A stretch of 64,000 nt of DNA. Source: Rhodoferax sp. GW822-FHT02A01. GTDB taxonomy: Bacteria > Pseudomonadota > Gammaproteobacteria > Burkholderiales > Burkholderiaceae_C. The translations under genes and the position numbers were made by a program. The stretch covers positions 1,798,001-1,862,000 of the forward strand of contig NZ_CP152376.1 in assembly GCF_038784515.1 (NCBI RefSeq), written 5' to 3'. The notes under the pieces were generated by a model, which worked only from the letters and a program-made list of their open reading frames with translations, was not told the origin of the DNA and searched no databases. Position 1 is the stretch's first letter. Every line of letters starts with the position of its first letter. Positions 21,135 through 29,666 of this stretch are shown piece after piece.

Positions 21135-21332
21135 TCAGTCCTGTGTCGTGTAATTGCGCCACTGTTTCATGCCGTTGCGCATGGCGAGCATTTGTCGCTC
21201 AAATCGCGGGCACGCCTCGCAGATCAGCAAATGCAGGCGCAAAGCCAGCCGGTCTGCCAGACCCAGCGCGCGGTCCTCCCGGGCCACCATCAGGGCGGTG
21301 GCTTCTTTGCAGGTTCTTTTGAATGGCGTCAC
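21135..21332 (-). CDS. Zinc-finger type anti-sigma factor
   Basis: Small soluble protein (65 aa from the GTG at 21332) with HLLICEACPRF, an H-x3-C-x2-C motif of zinc-binding (ZAS) anti-sigma factors, preceded by a helical FKRTCKEATALMVAREDRAL segment. There is no transmembrane helix. The GTG overlaps the sigma factor stop (GTGA), the tight coupling expected of a sigma/anti-sigma pair. A longer frame to 21371 would overlap the sigma gene and is less likely. Confidence 0.8.
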   Translation of the reverse strand: MTPFKRTCKEATALMVAREDRALGLADRLALRLHLLICEACPRFERQMLAMRNGMKQWRNYTTQD

Positions 21333-21931
21333 GAATTCACCTTGTTGCCGTACCAGTTTAATTCCAGGCACTCACGCAATCGCAATCTGGCACGGTGCAA
21401 TTGAACGTACAGATTGGTCGGAGTCAGGGCCAATTCCTTACAGATTTCCTCGCTGCTGAGCTCCAGCCACTCGCGCATCAGGAACAGGCGCCCCTGCACG
21501 GCAGGTAGTCGGTTGGCACAGGCTTCCAGAATTTCAAAGAACTGGCGGCTGCTACTTTGCTGCTCGGGGTTGCCCCATTCGGCGGGCGCTTCCACGTAGT
21601 GCCCGTCCGGCTTGAAACCCAGCAGTTCCAGTGGATCTTCCTGGCCATCCGTGGAATCGTCCATCTGACACACTTCACGCCCGTGCAGACGCAGTGCATC
21701 GATGATCTTGTGCTTGAGTATGCCCACCAGCCAGGTCTTGAGTTGTGAGCGATTTCCGAAAGATTGCGGCTTGGACAGGGCTGCTACCAGAACTTCCGAC
21801 ACGGCGTCCTCCGCCCAGGTTTCGTTGCGCAATTGCAGGCGCGCGAACTTCATCAGGTAATCGCGCAGTTCGGCAACCTGGGACTCAAAGCTTGGCGCAG
21901 CTTTTGGAAGGGGAGATTCGGAGCTTTGCAA
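21329..21931 (-). CDS. ECF-type RNA polymerase sigma factor
   Basis: A 200-residue sigma70-family protein with region 2 (LRDYLMKFARLQLRNETWAEDAVSEVLVAAL) and region 4 (LSSEEICKELALTPTNLYVQLHRARLRLRECL), and no regions 1 or 3. The start is a TTG at 21931 with a GAGGA ribosome site 5 bases upstream. It is divergent from a bufferin operon and coupled to a zinc-type anti-sigma factor. This context suggests it drives the bufferin genes in response to metal or oxidative stress (inference). Confidence 0.9.
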   Translation of the reverse strand: MQSSESPLPKAAPSFESQVAELRDYLMKFARLQLRNETWAEDAVSEVLVAALSKPQSFGNRSQLKTWLVGILKHKIIDALRLHGREVCQMDDSTDGQEDPLELLGFKPDGHYVEAPAEWGNPEQQSSSRQFFEILEACANRLPAVQGRLFLMREWLELSSEEICKELALTPTNLYVQLHRARLRLRECLELNWYGNKVNS

Positions 21932-21950
21932 AGGAGTCCTCGTTATACGT

Positions 21951-21962
21951 CAAATTAATTTG
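21951..21962. promoter_or_regulatory. Palindrome in the sigma/bufA divergent region
   Basis: A perfect 12-bp palindrome CAAATTAATTTG lies 20 bases upstream of the sigma factor start, in the 153-base divergent spacer that must hold the promoters of both operons. It could be a regulator site or part of a promoter. I do not recognise a factor for it. Confidence 0.3.
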
Positions 21963-22084
21963 GCCATCTTGTAAGAAAAAGCGTGGAGCCCAGACCAAGA
22001 TATAACCAGCGCGAAGCATCCGATAAACGCAGCTGGTTGATTTTCACAACCCCGTGGTTTTACCACTCTCTAAAGGACTTTGAT

Positions 22085-22354
22085 ATGAAACACGCTTCCA
22101 TGATTGCAGCCACCGCCGCCACTTTGATGACGCTGGCACTCGCTTCTGCGCCAGCCGCTGCGGCAGAAAAAGAAAAATGTTTTGGCATTGCCAAGGCCGG
22201 TCAGAACGACTGCGCTAGCACCACCGGCGTGCATTCCTGTGCCGGACAGTCCAAGGTGGACATGGACAAGGCGGAATGGAAGTACGTGGCCAAGGGCACC
22301 TGCAAGGACATGAAGGGTATGACGGCCGACGAAGCCATGAAGCCCAAGACCTGA
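22085..22354 (+). CDS. bufA: Bufferin-type DUF2282 precursor peptide
   Basis: An 89-residue exported small protein. A Sec signal ([22 protein letters not shown]) precedes a mature part with four cysteines (Cys32, 43, 52, 73) in the DUF2282 pattern: [20 protein letters not shown] and KGTCKDM. DUF2282 proteins next to DUF692 enzymes are bufferins, ribosomal peptides whose cysteines are modified by the MNIO enzyme and which bind copper or other metals in the periplasm. The ATG has a TAAAGGAC ribosome site. bufB, bufC and doxX follow on the same strand. Confidence 0.9.
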   Translation: MKHASMIAATAATLMTLALASAPAAAAEKEKCFGIAKAGQNDCASTTGVHSCAGQSKVDMDKAEWKYVAKGTCKDMKGMTADEAMKPKT

Positions 22355-22392
22355 AATACAGGCGCCCGAACACCTTTAGCCAAGCCCACGCC

Positions 22393-23295
22393 GTGAATCT
22401 GCCTTCTCCACACCGTCCCTTGCAGACTGGCCTGGGCTGGCGTCAGCCGCATTACGCCCAACTGCTGCAACAGCAGCCTGCGCTGGATTTTCTGGAGGTG
22501 CATTCCGAAAACTTCTTCGCGCCCGGCGGGGCCACCTTGGCGGTGCTGGAGCGCGGACGCAGTTCCTACCCGGTCAGCCTGCATGGGGTGGGGTTGTCGT
22601 TGGGCTCGGCGCTGGGGCTGGATGACTGGCACCTCGACCGGTTGGCCGAGCTGGTCAACCGGATCGACCCGGTGCGCGTGAGTGACCATGCCAGTTTTGC
22701 GCGCGCAACCTATGCGGGAAGTGCGGTGCATGCGGCCGACCTGCTGCCATTGCCTTTCACCCAGGAGGCGCTGGACGTGCTCTGCAGGAATGTGCAGCGC
22801 GTGCAGGACCGCCTGAAGCGGCGCTTCATGGTGGAGAACCTGTCGGCCTATCTGCAATGGACGCCTGCATCGGACCCCTCTCTGGAGGAGACCGACTTTC
22901 TGAACGCATTGGCGAGTCGTACCGGGTGCGCCCTGCTGGTGGATATCAACAACATCTACGTCAATGCGCAGAACGCCCAGTTGGCGGGTCTGTGTGCTGA
23001 TCCTTTGACAAGCTGTGCACGCTGGCTGGAGCGCATTGCGCCCCAGGCCGTCGCAGAGCTGCATCTGGCCGGGCATTGCCATGTACAGGACGAACATGGC
23101 GAGATATTCATCGATGACCACGGCAGCCGCGTGTGCCAGCCCGTCTGGGACTTGTACCGCCATGCCGTGGGTTGTTTTGGCGCGGTTCCCACTTTGCTGG
23201 AGTGGGATACCGACATTCCTGCGCTGGAAGTCCTGCTGACTGAGGTAGAGCGCTCCCGCGACGAGGCGTGGCAGGTTCTGGGGAGCGGCGCATGA
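22393..23295 (+). CDS. bufB: DUF692/MNIO multinuclear iron oxidase
   Basis: A 300-aa enzyme with a TIM-barrel fold that uses two or three iron atoms to modify precursor peptide cysteines. Family metal-ligand motifs are visible in order: [55 protein letters not shown] and DDHGSRV. I use the GTG at 22393, since the longer frame upstream overlaps bufA. It should act on the bufA product in the cytoplasm before export. The stop overlaps bufC by 4 nt (ATGA). Confidence 0.93.
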   Translation: MNLPSPHRPLQTGLGWRQPHYAQLLQQQPALDFLEVHSENFFAPGGATLAVLERGRSSYPVSLHGVGLSLGSALGLDDWHLDRLAELVNRIDPVRVSDHASFARATYAGSAVHAADLLPLPFTQEALDVLCRNVQRVQDRLKRRFMVENLSAYLQWTPASDPSLEETDFLNALASRTGCALLVDINNIYVNAQNAQLAGLCADPLTSCARWLERIAPQAVAELHLAGHCHVQDEHGEIFIDDHGSRVCQPVWDLYRHAVGCFGAVPTLLEWDTDIPALEVLLTEVERSRDEAWQVLGSGA

Positions 23296-24098
23296 GCAGT
23301 CTGGCGTCGCAGCAGCAAGCCTTGCTGGAAGCGCTGTTTGCCTGGCCGGTGCAAGCGGCTGCACAGAGACTGGCCGAGCAGGCAATAGGCGTAGGCGCCA
23401 GTCCGCAGCGTGGCCTGCAGGTCTACCAGGCCAACGGCCATGTACTGGCAGAGCGTGCATTGCAGGACGCCTACCCGGTATTGGTGCAGATGCTGGGCAC
23501 GGAGAGCTTTGCCCACCTGGCGCGTGCCCTGTGGCATGCCCATCCGCCCACGCAGGGCGATATTGCGCAGTGGGGTGAACGCCTAGCCGAGTTTGTGCAG
23601 CAAAGCGCACAACTGCAGGAGGAACCTTATCTGGCCGACGTGGCCCGGACCGAATGGGCCATGCACCTCTGCAGCAGGGCCGTGGACCAGGAGGCAGCGC
23701 TTTCCACGCTGGTACTGCTCACCACGGAAGACCCACAGACGCTGGGGCTGATTCTGGCGCCGGGGCTGGCAACTGTTTGCAGCCCCTGGCCTGTTGCCAG
23801 CATCCTGCTGGCGCACTTGCAGGGCACGCCGAGTTTGGCCGAAGTGGGTGCGCAGCTGCGCAGTCGCACGCCACAGGACGTGGTGGTCTGGCGCCAGGAC
23901 TTTCAGGTGCGGCTGCGCCAGACGCTGCCCGGCGAATGCGCGTTGCTGACCGCGTTGATGGCAGGTGCGTCGCTTGAGGGTGCACTGGATCAGGCGCCTC
24001 TGCTCGACTTTCCCCAATGGTTGCCCATGGCTGTGCAGACGGGTCTGGTGTTGGGCGGACAACGGTTGACGGATGAAATGGCGAGCAACCGTCCTTGA
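23292..24098 (+). CDS. bufC: DUF2063 partner protein of the MNIO enzyme
   Basis: A 268-aa protein of the DUF2063 family. The N-terminal domain ([17 protein letters not shown], then [29 protein letters not shown]) matches the family once called putative DNA-binding but now known as the peptide-recognition partner of DUF692 enzymes. It is coupled to bufB by an ATGA overlap. The C-terminal half (about 150-268) is less conserved and may help to bind the precursor. Confidence 0.9.
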   Translation: MSSLASQQQALLEALFAWPVQAAAQRLAEQAIGVGASPQRGLQVYQANGHVLAERALQDAYPVLVQMLGTESFAHLARALWHAHPPTQGDIAQWGERLAEFVQQSAQLQEEPYLADVARTEWAMHLCSRAVDQEAALSTLVLLTTEDPQTLGLILAPGLATVCSPWPVASILLAHLQGTPSLAEVGAQLRSRTPQDVVVWRQDFQVRLRQTLPGECALLTALMAGASLEGALDQAPLLDFPQWLPMAVQTGLVLGGQRLTDEMASNRP

Positions 24099-24123
24099 CA
24101 ACTTTTTACGGACTTTGATTTCC

Positions 24124-24576
24124 ATGAACTATTTGCTGCAAATCCCCAGGCTATGGCGCTGGATGGAGTTCCCGCTCAATGCCCTGCAGTCCCCGTTGGC
24201 CTTGTTGGGCCGGTTGTACGTGGCCCAGGCATTCTTTCTCTCCGGCCTGACCAAGCTGCGCGATTGGGATACCACGCTGGCACTCTTTCAGGATGAATAC
24301 CACGTGCCGTTGCTGCCGCCCGAGTTGGCAGCCTATATGGGTACCTGTGGAGAAATCGCCTTGCCCGTGTTGCTGGTGGCAGGACTGGCCGGGCGCTTTG
24401 CGCCTCTGGGGTTGAGTGTGATCAACGTCATGGCCGTTTTGTCGCTAACGGAAATTGCCCCTGCGGCCCTGCAGCAGCACATCAGCTGGGGCATTGTGCT
24501 GGCGTCGTTGGCCGTATTCGGAACCGGGCGCTGGACCCTGGACCGGTTGCTGGAGCGCATGGGCGGCAAAGCCTGA
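24124..24576 (+). CDS. DoxX family membrane protein
   Basis: A 150-residue integral membrane protein with about four hydrophobic helices and the DoxX signature RLYVAQAFFLSGLTKLRDWDTTLALFQDEYHVP. The start ATG at 24124 follows bufC by 25 bases, so it is the last gene of the bufferin operon, where DoxX proteins are common and are thought to handle redox or export. Its exact role is unknown. Confidence 0.88.
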   Translation: MNYLLQIPRLWRWMEFPLNALQSPLALLGRLYVAQAFFLSGLTKLRDWDTTLALFQDEYHVPLLPPELAAYMGTCGEIALPVLLVAGLAGRFAPLGLSVINVMAVLSLTEIAPAALQQHISWGIVLASLAVFGTGRWTLDRLLERMGGKA

Positions 24577-24623
24577 TATTCCCGCCATCCCCTGCAAAGG
24601 CTGGTGCCGTCAGCAAGCCTTGG

Positions 24624-24629
24624 TAGAAT
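24624..24629 (+). promoter_or_regulatory. Possible -10 element of the metX riboswitch transcript
   Basis: TAGAAT lies 8 bases before the riboswitch, a sensible place for a -10 element. No good -35 is seen at the expected distance, so the call is weak. Confidence 0.35.
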
Positions 24630-24636
24630 TTCGTCC

Positions 24637-24690
24637 AGCGCCAATTTGCCCTGCTTGCGGGCGCTTTACAAATTCAGCTAAAGACGGACC
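24637..24690 (+). ncRNA. SAM-II-type riboswitch
   Basis: The RNA can form a 6-bp P1 (AGCGCC at 24637-24642 with GGCGCT at 24660-24665) and a pseudoknot pairing AATTTG (24643-24648) with CAAATT (24669-24674). The 3' part contains AGCTAAAG (24676-24683), which matches the conserved SAM-II core. The spacing agrees with the known metX SAM-II aptamer as I remember it. It lies upstream of metX, a methionine-synthesis gene, the standard target. SAM binding should reduce metX expression. Confidence 0.82.
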
Positions 24691-24700
24691 GACCCAAACT

Positions 24701-24739
24701 CCCGGCCTCGTTGATTGCGATGCCGGGTTTTGTTTTTTT
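24701..24739 (+). terminator. Intrinsic terminator in the metX leader
   Basis: Stem CCCGGC (24701-24706) with GCCGGG (24722-24727), with two more pairs possible inside, followed by a 12-base tract that is all T except for one G (24728-24739). It lies between the riboswitch and the metX start, so it should be the expression platform: SAM-bound aptamer favours termination. Confidence 0.85.
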
Positions 24740-24748
24740 GGGGTTTGA

Positions 24749-25933
24749 ATGGGAACTAGCTTGGATACGCCTCTGATCGCCCACGCACAAAGCATGCACT
24801 TCGCGCAGCCTTTGACGCTGCAGAGCGGTGCTGCCATTCGCGACTATTCGCTATCGTATGAAACCTACGGCACACTGAACGCACACAAGTCCAACGCGGT
24901 GCTGGTCTGCCACGCGCTCAATGCCTCGCACCACATTGCCGGCGTATACGAAGGCCAACCCAATTCCGAGGGCTGGTGGGACAACATGATCGGCCCTGGC
25001 AAAGCGCTGGACACCAACCGCTTCTTTGTTATCGGCGTCAACAACCTGGGCTCCTGCTTTGGCTCTACCGGCCCCATGCACACCAACCCGGACACGGGCA
25101 AGCCCTATGGCTCGGCCTTTCCCGTGGTGACGGTGGAAGACTGGGTCGACGCACAAGCACGCCTGCTGGACGCCCTGGGTATAGACAAGCTGGCCGCCGT
25201 CATGGGTGGTTCACTGGGGGGTATGCAGGCCCTGAGCTGGACCCTGCGCTACCCCGATCGGGTCGGACATGCATTGGTGATCGCCAGTGCGCCCAACTTG
25301 ACGGCCGAGAACATTGCCTTCAATGAAGTGGCGCGCCGCGCCATCGTGACGGACCCGGACTTCCATGGCGGGGATTTCTACGAACATGGCGTCATCCCGA
25401 AGCGCGGCTTGCGCATCGCCCGCATGATTGGCCACATCACCTATCTGAGCGACGACGTGATGAATGAGAAGTTCGGAAGGCAATTGCGTGCCGCTGCTCA
25501 GGCTGCCAAGGACGGTCGTCCCGAAGAGGCAGCCAGCTACTTGTTCAGCACCCAGGAAGCCGAGTTCCAGATCGAAAGCTACCTGCGCTACCAGGGTGAC
25601 AAGTTCGCCGAATACTTTGACGCCAATACCTATTTGCTGATCACCCGTGCCCTGGATTACTTTGATCCGGCACGCCACCACGGCAACGACCTGAGCCAGG
25701 CACTGGCCGCGGCCACCTGCAAGTTCCTGATCGTGAGTTTCTCCACCGACTGGCGCTTTGCGCCCCAGCGCAGCCGCGAGATCGTCAAGGCACTGCTGCA
25801 CAACCAGCGCCAAGTGAGCTATGCCGAGATCGATGCCCCGCATGGCCACGACGCCTTTCTGCTGAACGACCCGCGCTACAAGAATGTGGTGCGCAGCTAC
25901 TTTGACGGTATTGCCCGGGAGGTTTCTGTATGA
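24749..25933 (+). CDS. metX: Homoserine O-acyltransferase MetX
   Basis: Alpha/beta-hydrolase-fold acyltransferase (394 aa) that activates homoserine for methionine synthesis. The nucleophile elbow is GGSLGGMQ (Ser near residue 153), and the catalytic His is in HGHDAFL near the end. In many proteobacteria MetX uses succinyl-CoA rather than acetyl-CoA; the sequence alone does not tell me which. A GGGG ribosome site precedes the ATG. It is under the SAM-II-type riboswitch and overlaps metW by 4 nt. Confidence 0.95.
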   Translation: MGTSLDTPLIAHAQSMHFAQPLTLQSGAAIRDYSLSYETYGTLNAHKSNAVLVCHALNASHHIAGVYEGQPNSEGWWDNMIGPGKALDTNRFFVIGVNNLGSCFGSTGPMHTNPDTGKPYGSAFPVVTVEDWVDAQARLLDALGIDKLAAVMGGSLGGMQALSWTLRYPDRVGHALVIASAPNLTAENIAFNEVARRAIVTDPDFHGGDFYEHGVIPKRGLRIARMIGHITYLSDDVMNEKFGRQLRAAAQAAKDGRPEEAASYLFSTQEAEFQIESYLRYQGDKFAEYFDANTYLLITRALDYFDPARHHGNDLSQALAAATCKFLIVSFSTDWRFAPQRSREIVKALLHNQRQVSYAEIDAPHGHDAFLLNDPRYKNVVRSYFDGIAREVSV

Positions 25934-26511
25934 GCGACGCCGTCATTCAACACGCGATTGCCGAGCTGGTGCCCAAGGGCTCGCGCGTGCTCGACCTGGG
26001 TTGCGGCGATGGCGCCATGCTGGACTACCTGCAGCGCGAAAGAGGCTGCAGCGGTTACGGTGTCGAAATAGACGACGCCAATGTACTGGCCTGTGTCGCC
26101 CGCGGCGTCAATGTCATCCAGCTCAATCTGGACGAAGGCTTGGCCATTTTTGAAGACGCCTCGTTTGACGTGGTGCTGCAGATCGACACCTTGCAGCATC
26201 TGCGCAATGCCGAGGTGATGTTGCGCGAGACCGCACGCGTGGGACGTGTGGGCATTGTGGCCTTCCCCAACTTCGCGCACTGGCCCAACCGACTGAGCAT
26301 CCTGCGTGGCCGCATGCCGGTCACCAAGCGCCTGCCTTATCAGTGGTACGACACGCCCAACATCCGTGTGGGCACCCATGCCGACCTGGCCGACCTGGCT
26401 GCGCGCAACGGCCTGCGCGTGCTCGACAGCTTTGGCTTGCAGGAAGGACACACCGTGCGATTTGCGCCAAACTGGTTTGCCGGGACATCGGTGTACAAGT
26501 TGGCGCGCTGA
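25930..26511 (+). CDS. metW: Methionine biosynthesis protein MetW
   Basis: A 193-aa SAM-dependent methyltransferase-fold protein ([15 protein letters not shown]) that is normally paired with MetX in beta- and gammaproteobacteria and is thought to stimulate its activity. It has an ATGA overlap with metX, so it shares the riboswitch control. Confidence 0.95.
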   Translation: MSDAVIQHAIAELVPKGSRVLDLGCGDGAMLDYLQRERGCSGYGVEIDDANVLACVARGVNVIQLNLDEGLAIFEDASFDVVLQIDTLQHLRNAEVMLRETARVGRVGIVAFPNFAHWPNRLSILRGRMPVTKRLPYQWYDTPNIRVGTHADLADLAARNGLRVLDSFGLQEGHTVRFAPNWFAGTSVYKLAR

Positions 26512-26571
26512 GCGGCGGGCGTGGCATGATTCTGTTGCCGCCACTCGCGGTGACTTGATCCAGGAGACCCC

Positions 26572-28032
26572 ATGAACGCCCGCATTCCTCCACAGGCTCT
26601 CAACGCCTCGCAAGCCCTTGGTGAAATTACCAGTGCCTGGGACCATCGCATTGTTCCGGAGCTGACCGACTACATCGCCATTCCCGCCAAGTCGCCGATG
26701 TTCGAGGCGGACTGGGAGGCCAAGGGTTTGCTGGAGACGGTGGTGCGCAATACCGCTACCTGGATCGAAGCCCAGAAGGTTCCCGGCCTGACGCTGGAAG
26801 TCGTGCGCCTGCCGGGTCAGACGCCGGTGCTGTTTTTCGAGGTGGCTGCCACGCGCAGCCTGGCCGAGCACACGGTGCTGATGTATGGCCATCTGGACAA
26901 GCAACCCGAGTTCACCGGCTGGCGTTCGGACCTGGGTCCCTGGACGCCCAAATACGAAGACGGCAAGCTCTACGGGCGTGGCGGTGCCGACGATGGATAT
27001 GCCGCCTACGCAGCCATTGCCGCCATTCAGGCGCTCAAGAGCCAGCAGGTGGAGCATCCGCGCATCGTTGGCCTGATTGAAACCTGCGAGGAGAGTGGTT
27101 CACCCAACCTGTTGCAGTACATCGAGGTGCTGGGCAATCGCCTGGGCGATGTGGGACTGGTGATCTGCCTGGACTCCGGCGCGGGCAACTACGACCAGCT
27201 CTGGTTGACCAACAGCCTGCGCGGTGTGGCCGCCGGTGTGCTCAAGGTGCAAATCCTCACCGAGGGTGTGCATTCGGGCGATGCCAGCGGCCTGGTGCCC
27301 TCGAGCTTTCGCATCATGCGCCAGGTGCTGGACCGCCTGGAAGACAGCGCCACCGGCCGCCTGCTGCCAGCGGCGTTCCACTGCGAAGTGCCGGCAGAAC
27401 GCCTGGCCCAGGCAAAAGCCACCGCCGCCATCCTGGGCGATGCGATGTTCCAGAACTTCCCCTGGGCGCATTACGACTGCGATGGTGCCAAGACTTTTGC
27501 GCTGCCCACCACCACCGATCCGCTGCAAGGCCTGCTCAACCGTACCTGGGCGCCCACGCTCAGCGTGGTCGGCGTGGATGGATTCCCCGACATGAAGGAC
27601 GCCGGCAATGTGCTGCGCCCGTACACCGCCTTCAAGCTTTCGCTGCGTCTGCCACCCTTGGTGGAGGCGCACACTGCGGTTCAACAGCTCAAGGCCTTGC
27701 TGGAAGACAATGCGCCTTACAAGGCGCACGTTACCTTTGAACCGTTGGGCATGGCCACAGGCTGGAATGCGCCCGATACGGCGCCCTGGTTCGAGCGCGC
27801 GCTCAACGATGCCTCGCAAACCTACTTTGGCGCACCGTGTGGCTACATCGGCCAGGGCGGCACCATTCCGCTGATGAACATGCTGTCCAAGGGCTTTCCC
27901 AAGGCGCAGATGATGGTGTGCGGCGTGCTGGGACCCAAGAGCAATGCGCACGGACCCAACGAGTTCCTGCATGTGCCCTATGCCAAGAAGCTGACTGCCG
28001 CAGTGGCTCAGGTCATCGCCCTGACACCTTGA
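26572..28032 (+). CDS. M20 family zinc dipeptidase/peptidase
   Basis: A 486-aa M20 metallopeptidase. The metal-site motifs are YGHLDKQPEF, GRGGADDGYA (bridging Asp) and ETCEESGSP (catalytic Glu and zinc Glu), with a later GGTIPLMNM. The central dimerisation domain lies at about 210-330. It probably removes N- or C-terminal residues from short peptides; the substrate is unknown. It starts 60 bases after metW and is followed by a hydrolase on the same strand. Confidence 0.9.
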   Translation: MNARIPPQALNASQALGEITSAWDHRIVPELTDYIAIPAKSPMFEADWEAKGLLETVVRNTATWIEAQKVPGLTLEVVRLPGQTPVLFFEVAATRSLAEHTVLMYGHLDKQPEFTGWRSDLGPWTPKYEDGKLYGRGGADDGYAAYAAIAAIQALKSQQVEHPRIVGLIETCEESGSPNLLQYIEVLGNRLGDVGLVICLDSGAGNYDQLWLTNSLRGVAAGVLKVQILTEGVHSGDASGLVPSSFRIMRQVLDRLEDSATGRLLPAAFHCEVPAERLAQAKATAAILGDAMFQNFPWAHYDCDGAKTFALPTTTDPLQGLLNRTWAPTLSVVGVDGFPDMKDAGNVLRPYTAFKLSLRLPPLVEAHTAVQQLKALLEDNAPYKAHVTFEPLGMATGWNAPDTAPWFERALNDASQTYFGAPCGYIGQGGTIPLMNMLSKGFPKAQMMVCGVLGPKSNAHGPNEFLHVPYAKKLTAAVAQVIALTP

Positions 28033-28055
28033 GCGTGACTCCGCTGCCCGAGACC

Positions 28056-28895
28056 ATGGTTGAACCCGTTCTCTCGCCCCACATCACCCGCGATGGCCGC
28101 ACCCTGGCCATTTACGACTGGATGTTGCAACCCGGTCTGGCCGTGCGTGGCGTGGTGGTGCTGGTGCACGGGTTGGGAGAACACATGGGTCGCTATGAAG
28201 CGCTGGCGGACCGGCTCACCACCTGGGGCTTTGCCGTGCGCGGCTACGACCAGCACGGGCATGGTGAGTCGCATGGCGCACGTGGCTCGCTGCCCAACGA
28301 CAGCTGTTTGCTCGACGACCTGGCAGAGGTGCTGGATGAAACCCGCACACGCATGGCAGCGGATGTGCCGCTGATATTGCTGGGGCACAGCATGGGCGGC
28401 TTGGTGGCGGCACGCCTAGTATCTTTGAAGTTGCGCCCGGTGCAGGCACTGGTGCTGTCCTCCCCGGCGCTGGATGCGGGCTTGAGCGCATTCCAGAAAG
28501 TTCTTGTGTCGCTGATTCCCCGCGTGCTGCCCGACTTGCGCGTGGGCAATGGCCTGAATCCCGCTGACATTTCGCACGATCCCCAGGTGGTGCAGGCGTA
28601 CATGGCAGACCGCTTGGTACATGACCGCATCAGCGCGCGGCTGGGGTCGTGGATTGCAGAAACTGGTCCGGCCACGGTCGCCCTGGCACCCGGCTGGACG
28701 GTGCCCACTTTGCTGCTGTATGCCGGGCAGGATCGGTTGGTGAACGCCGAGGGCAGTCGCCGCTTTGCGCAAGCCGCGCCCCAGGGCGTGGTGCAAAGTC
28801 AGTGCTTCGAGGCGCTGTACCACGAGATCTTCAATGAGCTGCACGCCGAGCCGGTATTTGCCGCCCTGCAGCAGTGGCTGGATCAGCGCTTTTAG
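28056..28895 (+). CDS. Alpha/beta hydrolase, monoacylglycerol-lipase type
   Basis: A 279-aa serine hydrolase. It has HGLGEHMGRYEALADRL (oxyanion region) and the nucleophile elbow GHSMGG, with Asp in AGQDRLVN and His in YHEIFNE completing the triad. This resembles lysophospholipase/monoacylglycerol lipase enzymes. Start choice is ATG 28056; an in-frame GTG at 28035 would add seven residues. It overlaps the end of rsmE by 4 nt in a convergent arrangement. Confidence 0.88.
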   Translation: MVEPVLSPHITRDGRTLAIYDWMLQPGLAVRGVVVLVHGLGEHMGRYEALADRLTTWGFAVRGYDQHGHGESHGARGSLPNDSCLLDDLAEVLDETRTRMAADVPLILLGHSMGGLVAARLVSLKLRPVQALVLSSPALDAGLSAFQKVLVSLIPRVLPDLRVGNGLNPADISHDPQVVQAYMADRLVHDRISARLGSWIAETGPATVALAPGWTVPTLLLYAGQDRLVNAEGSRRFAQAAPQGVVQSQCFEALYHEIFNELHAEPVFAALQQWLDQRF

Positions 28896-29635
28896 GCCAG
28901 TAGCGCCAGTGCGGTGAGTGCCGCCGTTTCCGCCCGCAAAACCCGTGCTCCCAGGCTGACCGGCGCAAAACCGGCAGCAATGGCCGCACTCTCTTCCACT
29001 GCGCTGAGCCCGCCCTCCGGACCCGACAGAAAGCAGGCACCGGTCGCAGTCGGAGCCAGACTGCGCAAAGGCACGCTGCCTTCACGCAGCGACAGCAGCA
29101 GGCGCTGGGGTGCTTCCTGGGATTGGTGTTCAAGGGTGGTAAGCCACTGGTGCAAGGTTTTGATGCCATGCACCACAGGCACACGGTTGCCACCGCATTG
29201 CTCGCAGGCAGCAATCGCCACACCCTGCCAGTGCTCCACCTTCTTGGCAGCGCGCTCGGCAGCAAGACGCAGTACGCTGCGCTCCGTCATCAGGGGCTGG
29301 ATGCTGGCCACACCCAGTTCGGCCGCCTTCTCGACCAGCCAGTCCATGCGTTCATTGGCAGGCATGCCCACGGCCAGATGCACGGCACGCTGTGCCTCGC
29401 GCTCCAACGCATGGTGGACGCCGACCTGCACTTGCACCTGGCTGCGGCCCATGAGGGTGACGGTGGCATCGAATTCACCACCCGGGCTGGTGCCGGCCCA
29501 ACCAGGCCCGTGGTTGAACAAGGTGATGGCGTCACCCGGTTGCAGCCGCAATACCTGCACGTGACGCGCCGCGCCAGCCGGCAGATCCAGCAGGGCGCCG
29601 GTCTGCAGCGGGGCGGGGCAATAGAAGCGCGGCAT
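28892..29635 (-). CDS. rsmE: 16S rRNA m3U1498 methyltransferase
   Basis: SPOUT-class methyltransferase (247 aa) that methylates U1498 of 16S rRNA. The N-terminal PUA-like domain (MPRFYCPAPLQTGALLDLP) is followed by the knot domain with VEKAAELGVASIQPLMTERS, IAACEQCGGNRVP and the SAM-binding FLSGPEGGLSAVEE. The start at 29635 fits homologues; a longer frame overlaps the next gene. It is directly downstream of amgK. Confidence 0.94.
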   Translation of the reverse strand: MPRFYCPAPLQTGALLDLPAGAARHVQVLRLQPGDAITLFNHGPGWAGTSPGGEFDATVTLMGRSQVQVQVGVHHALEREAQRAVHLAVGMPANERMDWLVEKAAELGVASIQPLMTERSVLRLAAERAAKKVEHWQGVAIAACEQCGGNRVPVVHGIKTLHQWLTTLEHQSQEAPQRLLLSLREGSVPLRSLAPTATGACFLSGPEGGLSAVEESAAIAAGFAPVSLGARVLRAETAALTALALLA

Positions 29636-29666
29636 GGTCCGATGGGGTTGCGGGTGCTGCGCTCGC

